Source: Ruminococcaceae bacterium UBA3751
GTDB lineage: Bacteria > Bacillota > Clostridia > Oscillospirales > Acutalibacteraceae
Direction of reading: 5' to 3'
Length of the DNA: 20,841 nucleotides
NCBI GenBank assembly: GCA_002371215.1
Contig: DFGL01000069.1
Coordinates: 31,794 to 52,634, forward strand
Under the pieces are notes generated by a model. That model had not been told where the DNA came from. It saw only the letters and a program-made list of their open reading frames with translations, and did not search any database. Every line of letters starts with the position of its first letter. Positions within the stretch are counted from its first letter, which is position 1. The translations under genes and the position numbers were made by a program. This document shows positions 13,870 to 20,841 of this stretch, piece after piece.

Positions 13870-14626
13870 AAAATTGAAAGCATTGTACAATGAGATTGAT
13901 ACGCTGATAGAACAACGGGTGTCAAGTGATGACGCAAAATTTAAAGTTTGGCATTCAAAAGTAAAAAAACTTCTCCCGAAAATGTATGGAGAAGGTAGCG
14001 TTGAATATGATGATTTTTTGAAAACTCGTTTTTCGTTGTCTGTTTGGGGGTATAGTACTACAGAGGAAAAGTTTATTGAAGCCTGCATTAGAGGTTTAAA
14101 TCAAACAAAAGAGTTTTTCAAATCTTATCTTGAAGATATCGAAAACGGTGAATATGTTGCACTTAAAACAGATAACAAAATAGAATCGTTGGACTGTTCA
14201 AAAGTATTTATTGTTCATGGGCATGACGGAGAATTAAAACAATCCGTTGCCCGACTCATTGAACAACAAGGAATTGAAGCGATTATTCTTTCTGAACAAG
14301 CGAATCAAGGAAGAACAATTATTGAAAAATTTGAAGATTACAGTGATGTTGGCGGTGCAATTTGTTTGTTTACGGCTGATGATTATGGCAGAGCCAAAGT
14401 AGCAACTGACGATAACAAGAGAGCTCGCCAAAATGTCGTTTTTGAAGCAGGATATTTTATTGGGAAATTAGGCAGGAACCATGTTGTTCTAATAGCGGAT
14501 AGAGATGTTGAAATGCCGTCTGACCTATCTGGTGTAGTGTACACAGAAAAAGGAAACTGGCAGTTTGAATTGATTAAAGAATTAAGAGCAATCGGTTATG
14601 ATGTTGATGCTAACAAACTGATTTGA
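13856..14626 (+). CDS. TIR-domain predicted NAD hydrolase (PF10137-like)
   Basis: In this 256-aa protein residues 1-105 form a helical N-terminal domain of unknown role. Residues 115-250 form a TIR-like domain of the type called CAP12/Pycsar effector TIR (formerly a predicted nucleotide-binding family, PF10137/COG4271). KVFIVHGHD opens the fold at 116-124. NQGRTIIEKFE follows at 150-160. RQNVVFEAGYF at 191-201 carries the candidate catalytic glutamate E197. PSDLSGVVY closes it. Related TIR effectors destroy NAD+ upon activation and halt growth of infected cells. The start has AGGAGG and overlaps hsdS by 14 bases, so its output is tied to HsdS. Its place inside an hsd operon suggests it responds to the state of the restriction complex or to the genes after it. 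Confidence 0.85.
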   Translation: MTDYEKLKALYNEIDTLIEQRVSSDDAKFKVWHSKVKKLLPKMYGEGSVEYDDFLKTRFSLSVWGYSTTEEKFIEACIRGLNQTKEFFKSYLEDIENGEYVALKTDNKIESLDCSKVFIVHGHDGELKQSVARLIEQQGIEAIILSEQANQGRTIIEKFEDYSDVGGAICLFTADDYGRAKVATDDNKRARQNVVFEAGYFIGKLGRNHVVLIADRDVEMPSDLSGVVYTEKGNWQFELIKELRAIGYDVDANKLI

Positions 14627-14654
14627 TTACGCCTGATAAGGAGACAAGAAACAG

Positions 14655-15455
14655 TTGAATTATTTAGATTACCGCGAAGCCCTTGGAATAGGCTTTGATG
14701 ATGAAGTTAAAATGGATCATTTTCAAACACAATGTCTAAATCTTTTAAAGTCGCGTGAAAATTTTGAATATTCTGTTGATGATTATGTAGACTTTTGCAA
14801 TGCTGTAAGTGCTACATACAACTATGAGTTTGGTAGTCTATATGATGCCATATGTATTTTAGAAGGTTTCGAGGGCAAATACTTTCTTTTTGCAATGATT
14901 GCATTTGCTAATACATTTAATCATTATGAAGACATGCAGGAATTCTTCAAAGAAGAAATAATAAAGTATCTAAATAATAGTAAGTTGTTCCATAGAATAA
15001 TTACAGACGAAGACGGGATATTTGTTTTACCTGAAGGCGCAAAAGAGTTGGATGATAATCTGGTTTCTGAAACTTATGAATGGTTATATGAATATCCTGA
15101 AACAAGAAAAGAAATGTCAGCGGCGCTCAAAGCATATTCTGAAGCGACACCAGAAACAGCATACAAAGTAGCTGATTATTTCAGAACAACTCTTGAACGT
15201 TTTTTTCAAAACTATTTTTGCGCAGCGGACAGGTCACTTGAAAATTTTAAAGATGATTTAGGAACTCACCTTAAAAACAATGGTGTACCTTCTGAAATCA
15301 GAAATATAATGATTAAAAATTTTGAATTGTACACTAAGTACATGAATAATTACGCCAAACACACAAATAAGGCAAAAGTTAATGTTTTAGAGTTCATAAT
15401 GTACCAGACGGGGTTAACGATTAGAACAATAATTACCCTTGGGAAAGAGGAATAA
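14655..15455 (+). CDS. HEPN/Abi-C-like protein, probable effector partner of the NTPase
   Basis: This 266-aa protein starts at a TTG (14655) behind AAGGAG (14638-14643); the spacing of 11 bases is long, so the start is somewhat uncertain. The first 145 residues are helical and unrecognised. Residues 150-262 resemble the C-terminal helical domain of abortive-infection proteins and HEPN-type nucleases: RTTLERFFQNYF at 177-188, SLENFKDDL, then YMNNYAKHTN at 229-238 and EFIMYQTGLTIRTII at 246-260. N232 and H236 match the Asn and His of the HEPN Rx4-6H motif, but the usual arginine is an asparagine. RNase activity is therefore plausible rather than shown. It ends 3 bases before the NTPase gene, which suggests a two-component unit. 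Confidence 0.68.
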   Translation: MNYLDYREALGIGFDDEVKMDHFQTQCLNLLKSRENFEYSVDDYVDFCNAVSATYNYEFGSLYDAICILEGFEGKYFLFAMIAFANTFNHYEDMQEFFKEEIIKYLNNSKLFHRIITDEDGIFVLPEGAKELDDNLVSETYEWLYEYPETRKEMSAALKAYSEATPETAYKVADYFRTTLERFFQNYFCAADRSLENFKDDLGTHLKNNGVPSEIRNIMIKNFELYTKYMNNYAKHTNKAKVNVLEFIMYQTGLTIRTIITLGKEE

Positions 15456-15458
15456 TCT

Positions 15459-17297
15459 ATGGATGTTAAACAAGAGATACTGGATTATATTGATACCGAA
15501 GAAAACAACGGTGCTTTTTTGCTCACTGGAAATTGGGGATGCGGAAAATCACATATTGTCAAAGATATAGCTAATGAGCTAAATGAGAAAAAAGATCATG
15601 CTGTAGGCGTTATTTCTCTTTTTGGAGTTAAGGACGCGACACTTTTAAACAGTATTATTAGAGAAAAATATATTGAGTTAAAATTCGGAAAACACACAAA
15701 GAAGATTTATAATCATATTAAAAAAATAGCAAATAATGGATTGTCAATTGCCGAAGTAGCAACATCTCATGATGTAGCAGTTTCTGCCGCTACAAAAGGT
15801 ATCAATTTTGTGACATCTTATGACTTGTTTAGTTTCTATTCAGTAAAACCATATATAAAGAAATGGGGAAAGAGCAAACAGTTCATTTTGGTGTTAGATG
15901 ATTTTGAAAGGAGCTTAATACCTTTAAAGATTTTAATGGGAACAATTAATGAGTATAGTGAAAACAGAAAAATCAAAACAATAATTGTTTCCGATGAAGA
16001 CAGAATTGACAAGAAAAAGAGAACTGATTATCTTGATTTCAAGGAAAAACTTGTTTCAAGAACTATAAGGATTAATCCCGACAACACTGAAATCGTACAC
16101 AGTATCATTAATAATTACAAGAGCCCAAACGAATTCTATAACCAATTCTTGATAGATAATGAATCCGTTTTGCTTTCTGCTTTCAGACATAGCGGCTACA
16201 ATAATTTGCGTTCGTTTAAGTCTTGTTTATTAGACTTTGAACGCGTTTATTCCGCATGGAAAAATTCCAATGTGGATATGGAGGATATTCAAGACGTTCT
16301 GTACAAGTTTTGCGTAATCACTTATGAATATAAAAAAGGAAACTATTCATTTGGCAAACTATACGACTCTGTTGTTTTCTTTTTAGTTGGAAAAGGAGAA
16401 AGTGATACTGAAAAGAAAGATTATAAGAATAGTATTAAGTCTAAATATATCGACGAAGCATTTGACGGAATATTTCAAAGCTTATCTAACTGGGTTGTTA
16501 ATGGCGAATGGGATGAAGAATTATTTGTTTCAGAAATAACAAAAAAATATATTCCCGAGGATTATCCAAGCGACGTAAGGTTCTTAAACTGTGATTTTTG
16601 GGATTTGGAGCAAAAGGATATTGACGAGGGAATGCCGATAGTCCTTCAAAAAGTTTACGATGGAGAAATGACATTAGATGGAACAGTTATTTTATTGCAA
16701 AATATTAATATGTTAAAGCAGAAAAATATTGATTTGCCTTGTGATATTGATTACAGTAAGATAGCGAATGGTGTAGAAAAGCGAAAAGCTCTGATTAGAA
16801 ATGGTAAGGTAAATGAACCACCAAGACTTCGCGATGCAAAAACTAATTACATAGATGAAGAAGCAAAATCTATTGCCGAAGAAATATCGCTTTGTGACCT
16901 CCTTATCTATTCTTGGAAGAGTAGAAGAGACTTTATTTCATTTCTTAAGTCTGAAAAGGGATATAGTCGTTATGGTCTAAAAGGACAGCTATTGGATTGT
17001 TTTGATGATGAATTACTAAATTTGTTTATTGAAAAATATGATTCTGCCCCAAATGGCGACAAACGAGAATATAACTGGGCATTGTTGGATTTTGATTTTT
17101 ATAAACAATACAACAATCAGAATAACAAAACCATAGCAAACAACATTCAAACAACATTATCTAATTTAAATAAACTCAAAGAACATATAGAAAAAAATCT
17201 TAAGCAGAATAGTGATAGTATTGGACAATTTATTGATACTTCTCTAATAGAAAATATTAAAGGAAAAATTGAAGAAATTAAAACTGCAACAATGTAA
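15459..17297 (+). CDS. KAP-like P-loop NTPase
   Basis: This 612-aa protein opens directly with its nucleotide-binding domain: Walker A GNWGCGKS at residues 24-31, Walker B ILVLDDFE at 143-150 with paired aspartates 147-148 and E150, a sensor-like strand IIVSDEDRID at 176-185, and KLVSRTI after it. The pattern fits KAP/STAND-like NTPases used as sensors or switches in phage defence. I see no clear membrane insertion. The remaining ~400 residues are helical and charged with no named domain and may detect a trigger or hold the partner. The last 50 residues look like a coiled coil. It follows the HEPN-like gene by 3 bases, with GAGG before the ATG. One sampled line has only 13 of 60 G/C, the lowest of those counted. 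Confidence 0.78.
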   Translation: MDVKQEILDYIDTEENNGAFLLTGNWGCGKSHIVKDIANELNEKKDHAVGVISLFGVKDATLLNSIIREKYIELKFGKHTKKIYNHIKKIANNGLSIAEVATSHDVAVSAATKGINFVTSYDLFSFYSVKPYIKKWGKSKQFILVLDDFERSLIPLKILMGTINEYSENRKIKTIIVSDEDRIDKKKRTDYLDFKEKLVSRTIRINPDNTEIVHSIINNYKSPNEFYNQFLIDNESVLLSAFRHSGYNNLRSFKSCLLDFERVYSAWKNSNVDMEDIQDVLYKFCVITYEYKKGNYSFGKLYDSVVFFLVGKGESDTEKKDYKNSIKSKYIDEAFDGIFQSLSNWVVNGEWDEELFVSEITKKYIPEDYPSDVRFLNCDFWDLEQKDIDEGMPIVLQKVYDGEMTLDGTVILLQNINMLKQKNIDLPCDIDYSKIANGVEKRKALIRNGKVNEPPRLRDAKTNYIDEEAKSIAEEISLCDLLIYSWKSRRDFISFLKSEKGYSRYGLKGQLLDCFDDELLNLFIEKYDSAPNGDKREYNWALLDFDFYKQYNNQNNKTIANNIQTTLSNLNKLKEHIEKNLKQNSDSIGQFIDTSLIENIKGKIEEIKTATM

Positions 17298-17316
17298 TTG
17301 TTAAGGGAGTCCTAAT

Positions 17317-20300
17317 ATGGATTACACATTTGAAAAAGGCAAGTTTACGGAAGATGAACTTGAAAAAGCGATAATTGAATTATTCAAGCAGCAGGGTTAC
17401 ACCTATGTTCATGGAGACGAGGTGGAGCGCGAATATCTTAAGGATGTTTTAATTGAAAAGGACATCCGTTCTTACCTTGCGTCCAGATATATTGATTTAA
17501 CTGAAACTGAAATAAAAACCATTATCAATAAAATCGCTTTAATCTCATCTTCCCCGCTTTATTACGGTAACAAAGAGGCTTTCAGAATTATCAATGAAGG
17601 CTTTGATTTGCCGCGTGAAGATTCATCCAAACTTGCTATCCATATTGACTTCATTAACTTTGATAATCCAGATCAGAATATTTTTAAGGTAGTTAATCAG
17701 TTTACTGTTGAGGATATTGCTACCCGCAGACCTGATATGCTTATTTTTATTAACGGCATTCCGATTGCGATATTTGAATTCAAAACAGCAATTGAAGAAG
17801 GAACTACCATTCATGACGCGTGGAAACAGATTACTATCCGTTACACAAGAGATATTCCGAGACTACTGAAATACTGCTTCCTGTCTGTTATCAGCGATGG
17901 TGCAAACACAAAGATGGGCAGTATCTTTACCCCTTATGCTTACTACTACTCATGGAATAAAGTGAAGGACGGCGAAACCGTGTCTGGCGGTATTCCTGCA
18001 CTTCTTTCCATGATAAAAGGAGCTTTCACAAAAGAGCGCCTTGTCAGCATTTTAAGGGATTTTATCTATTATCCAAATAACAGCAACAAAGACGAAGTTA
18101 TTGTAACGAGATATCCTCAATATTTTGCTGCAAACAAAATGCTTGAAAATATAAAAAACCACCTCAAGCCGACTGGCGACGGCAAGGGCGGAACCTATTT
18201 TGGCGCAACAGGATGCGGCAAAACTTATACAATGCTTTATCTTGCACGACTGATTATTAAACGCGACAGAAAGACATTTAACAATCCGACAATCATTCTG
18301 ATTACTGACCGTGACGACCTTGATTCGCAGACATCGGAAATCTTTGAAAACGCAACAGAATTCCTGAACGAAAGCGATGTCAGGAGTATTGAGAGCAGAA
18401 AGGATTTATCCGAAACGCTCCGCAACAAACCGAGTGGCGGTGTTTACATAACGACGATACAGAAATTCTGTGAAGAGATTGGCTTGTTATCGGACAGGTC
18501 TAATATCATATGCATTTCTGACGAAGCACACAGAACGCAGACGAATACAGGCGCAAAGTTAAAGAAAACCGATGAGGGTGTTTTCACGACATACGGCTTT
18601 GCAAAATATCTTCGCGACGGCTTCCCGAATGCAACTTACTGCGGCTTTACAGGAACACCTATTGACGAAACATTCGCGGTTTTCGGCGGAGTTGTTGACA
18701 GCTATACAATGAAAGAATCCTGTGATGACGGCATTACCGTAAGAATTTCTTATGAGCCACGACTTGCAAGGGTTATTCTTTCCGACGAAAAGGCAAAAGA
18801 GATTGAATCGTATTATCAAAAGTGCGCTGACGAAGGTTCTAACCCTGCTCAAATAGAAGAAAGCAAGAGAGCCATGACGAGAATTAATAAGATTCTCGGA
18901 GACCCCGACAGGTTAGAACGCCTTGCAGCTGATTTGATTGAGCATTATGAAACGCTTTGCAAGGAAAAGCCCGAAGTGGTTCAAAAAGCAATGATAGTAT
19001 GTAGTGAACGTACTATTGCGTTTGATTTGCTTAAACAGATATTGAAATTCCGCCCTGAATGGGGTGAGGAAAAGAAATCTGAAAATGATTCTAAGTTAAG
19101 CGAAGATGAACTGAACAAGCTTGTTGCTCTGCCTAAAATCAATCTTGTTGCCACACGTAGCAAGGACGATGAAAAGGAAATGTTTGAAGCATTAGGCAAT
19201 AAGGCCTATAAAAAGCTACTTGAAAAACAGTTTAAGAACAACGATTCTAACTTTAAAATTGCAATTGTTGTTGATATGTGGATTACAGGTTTTGATGTTC
19301 CGTCTCTTGCTGTTATGTACATAGATAAGCCGCTTCAGAAGCATACATTGATTCAGACAATTTCCCGTGTTAACCGTGTATTTGAAGGCAAGGACAAGGG
19401 TATTGTTGTTGACTATATTGGCATCAGAAATAATATGCTTGAAGCAATTAAGCAATATGGCAATAAGCAAGAGAGCCCGATTGACGAAATCAACATATCT
19501 CTTGCAGCATTCAGAAACCACCTGAAACTGCTTGATGACTTAATGGTGAATTTCAATGCAACCCGCTTTTATTGCGGTGAGCCTTTAGATAGGTTGAATT
19601 GCCTTAATGATGCAGCAGAATTTGTACAGACCAAAAAGGATATGGAAACACGGTTTATGGGCTTATCACGTAAAATGAAAGCCGCATACAACATTTGTTT
19701 CCCAACGGGTGAACTGGCTGATACTGAAATTGCCAGAGCTCAGTTTTATCTTGCTATTCGTTCAATTATTTATAAGCAAACACAAGGCGATGCACCTGAT
19801 GCAGAAATAATGAACGCCGTTGTTGAAAAGATGGTTGAAGAAGCAATCACCTGCACAGGCGTTGAAAATATTGTAGATGCTGATGAAACTGTTGATTTGT
19901 TTAGTGAAGAATTTCAAAATCAGCTGAAATCTGTTAAATTGCCAATTTCCAAATTCAATGCTCTTCTCAAAATACTCAAAAAGGCTATTACTGAATACGG
20001 TCACACCAACAAAATTAAAGCAATCGAATTTGATGAACGTTTAAAACGAGTTGTCGAGCGCTACAATGACCGTGACAATTTAATTTTCACAAGCGAGGTT
20101 GTTGCAGATTTTATCGATGATCTTTCTGACGAGATTCTTAAAATATTCCAGGATTTAGAACAAGATAAGACTTCGTTTGAAAAAATGGGAATAACATTTG
20201 AAGAAAAAGCCTTCTATGATATTCTTGTTAAGGTGCGCGATGAGCATGACTTTCCTTATCCTGATGAAAAATGTATCATTCTTGCAAAGGAAATCAAAAA

Positions 20301-20475
20301 GCTCGTTGACGACAAAGCGAAGTTTGCCAACTGGACAACCAGATACGACATCAAGTCGCAACTTCAAAAAGAACTGATTGTGCTTCTTTATCAGAATGGT
20401 TACCCACCAGAATGGAATAAAGAAGTATTTGACAGCGTATTAGAACAGGCAGAAAATTTTAAAAAGTATAATTAA
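17317..20475 (+). CDS. hsdR: Type I restriction endonuclease / translocase subunit
   Basis: This 1052-aa HsdR is full length for the family. The N-terminal PD-(D/E)xK nuclease has D140 in RRPDM and E154-x-K156 in FEFK. The SF2 helicase-type motor has Walker A GATGCGKT at 296-303, DEAH at 402-405, GFTGTP soon after, and later motor motifs MWITGFDVPSL and QTISRVNRVFEGKDKG. A helical C-terminal domain docks on HsdM. It cleaves unmethylated DNA far from the recognition site after ATP-driven translocation. AGGGAG precedes the ATG. It is separated from hsdS by three cargo genes, about 3.4 kb. Sampled lines have 26-28 of 60 G/C, matching hsdM and unlike the genes between. Confidence 0.97.
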   Translation: MDYTFEKGKFTEDELEKAIIELFKQQGYTYVHGDEVEREYLKDVLIEKDIRSYLASRYIDLTETEIKTIINKIALISSSPLYYGNKEAFRIINEGFDLPREDSSKLAIHIDFINFDNPDQNIFKVVNQFTVEDIATRRPDMLIFINGIPIAIFEFKTAIEEGTTIHDAWKQITIRYTRDIPRLLKYCFLSVISDGANTKMGSIFTPYAYYYSWNKVKDGETVSGGIPALLSMIKGAFTKERLVSILRDFIYYPNNSNKDEVIVTRYPQYFAANKMLENIKNHLKPTGDGKGGTYFGATGCGKTYTMLYLARLIIKRDRKTFNNPTIILITDRDDLDSQTSEIFENATEFLNESDVRSIESRKDLSETLRNKPSGGVYITTIQKFCEEIGLLSDRSNIICISDEAHRTQTNTGAKLKKTDEGVFTTYGFAKYLRDGFPNATYCGFTGTPIDETFAVFGGVVDSYTMKESCDDGITVRISYEPRLARVILSDEKAKEIESYYQKCADEGSNPAQIEESKRAMTRINKILGDPDRLERLAADLIEHYETLCKEKPEVVQKAMIVCSERTIAFDLLKQILKFRPEWGEEKKSENDSKLSEDELNKLVALPKINLVATRSKDDEKEMFEALGNKAYKKLLEKQFKNNDSNFKIAIVVDMWITGFDVPSLAVMYIDKPLQKHTLIQTISRVNRVFEGKDKGIVVDYIGIRNNMLEAIKQYGNKQESPIDEINISLAAFRNHLKLLDDLMVNFNATRFYCGEPLDRLNCLNDAAEFVQTKKDMETRFMGLSRKMKAAYNICFPTGELADTEIARAQFYLAIRSIIYKQTQGDAPDAEIMNAVVEKMVEEAITCTGVENIVDADETVDLFSEEFQNQLKSVKLPISKFNALLKILKKAITEYGHTNKIKAIEFDERLKRVVERYNDRDNLIFTSEVVADFIDDLSDEILKIFQDLEQDKTSFEKMGITFEEKAFYDILVKVRDEHDFPYPDEKCIILAKEIKKLVDDKAKFANWTTRYDIKSQLQKELIVLLYQNGYPPEWNKEVFDSVLEQAENFKKYN

Positions 20476-20592
20476 TGAAAGATTGTATTGAAACGATTAA
20501 CAGCAATCACAAGAATAATAATTCGTTTGAATTATAACTTGATTCTATCATGAACCGCTATAATTATCTGTAATGCTCAAAAAGACCGTCGA

Positions 20593-20614
20593 CAATTTTC
20601 CGCCAATATTGGCG
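20593..20614. repeat. Subterminal repeat and palindrome near attR
   Basis: CAATTTTCCGCCAATA (20593-20608) is an exact copy of 1177-1192 at the other end. Here it runs into a perfect 14-bp palindrome, CGCCAATATTGGCG (20601-20614). It lies about 146 bp inside the right att core, against about 86 bp on the left. It is a likely recombinase or accessory-protein site, or an origin element; inferred. Confidence 0.55.
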
Positions 20615-20664
20615 ACGTGAGAGGTGTTCACATAGGCCTGTAAGAGCTTAAAAGGTGAATTGCA

Positions 20665-20692
20665 GAAAAAAGAAAAAGCCCGCAAAGCGAGC
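20665..20692 (-). terminator. Second minus-strand terminator beyond tRNA-Tyr
   Basis: On the minus strand GCTCGC (20687-20692) pairs with 20678-20683 over 6 bp (one G-U pair) with a TTT loop, followed by TTTTTCTTTTTT. It is a back-up stop for transcripts entering the element from the tRNA. Confidence 0.6.
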
Positions 20693-20717
20693 AATAGAGC
20701 CATTTTTGGCATAAAAC

Positions 20718-20751
20718 AACAGCCTTCTCGATTTTACTCGAAAAGGCTGTT
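20718..20751 (-). terminator. Element-supplied terminator of tRNA-Tyr
   Basis: A 13-bp stem (20718-20730 with 20739-20751, one G-U pair as RNA) closes an 8-base loop and is followed by TGTTTTAT on the minus strand. It begins three bases after the CCA of tRNA-Tyr. Because it lies inside the element, it replaces the native terminator now found at 1041-1072. Confidence 0.82.
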
Positions 20752-20754
20752 ATT

Positions 20755-20839
<85 letters not shown>

Positions 20840-20841
20840 AT

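Larger units (their letters stand above)
20476..20753. other. Right-end non-coding region of the element
   Basis: After hsdR there is no further gene. The stretch holds an AT-rich hairpin (20518-20535, perfect 7-bp arms, no T-run), the subterminal repeat and palindrome, and two minus-strand terminator-like hairpins facing the tRNA-Tyr transcript. Confidence 0.6.

Noticed and set aside
13856..14626. CBASS or Pycsar system based on the TIR-type effector
   Set aside because: No nucleotidyltransferase or cyclase gene is found in the operon or elsewhere in the window.

Overview
The window is from a low-GC Gram-positive bacterium, most likely a gut-type Clostridia (Oscillospirales/Ruminococcus-like). 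The evidence is AAAGGAG/AGGAGG ribosome sites before most genes, the C-terminal tail of ribosomal protein S9 at the left edge, AT-rich coding sequence, and short perfect palindromes in the host intergenic DNA. The taxon is inferred from style, not proven.

Layout. Bases 1-1073 are host chromosome: the 3' end of rpsI, an intergenic stretch holding an 82-bp imperfect duplication of the rpsI tail with its terminator, and a YgjP-like metallopeptidase gene. The right edge (20755-20839, minus strand) is an intact tRNA-Tyr(GTA) gene. An 18-bp piece of its 3' end recurs at 1074-1091. These two copies read as attL and attR of a 19.68-kb integrated element that fills nearly the whole window.

Element, left part (all minus strand): a toxin-antitoxin-like pair (DUF3990 ADP-ribosyltransferase-like protein plus an HTH protein) behind a sigma-A promoter with two matching palindromic operators; a tyrosine integrase and a small excisionase-like protein; an archaeo-eukaryotic-type (PrimPol-like) primase preceded by a promoter and a leader that looks like a translation-coupled attenuator; a three-gene operon of unknown function that includes a 54-aa gene and a zinc-ribbon protein; a second tyrosine recombinase; and a DUF6809 gene. 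I see no phage structural, packaging or conjugation genes, so this looks like a satellite-like or mobilisable integrative element.

Element, right part (plus strand, 9672-20475): one apparent eight-gene operon from a single recognisable promoter. Its backbone is a Type I restriction-modification system (hsdM, hsdS, hsdR). Two unrecognised genes come first. Three more genes sit between hsdS and hsdR: a TIR-domain predicted NAD-hydrolase (PF10137-like), a protein with a HEPN/Abi-like C-terminus, and a KAP-like P-loop NTPase. This arrangement recalls the E. coli prr locus, where the PrrC anticodon nuclease gene lies between hsdS and hsdR and acts when restriction is inhibited. The inference is that a restriction system carries one or two built-in suicide or back-up modules. 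Base composition supports a mosaic: sampled lines of hsdM and hsdR run 40-47% GC, while hsdS and the flanking cargo run about 22-32%. This operon is the best candidate in the window for an undescribed system.
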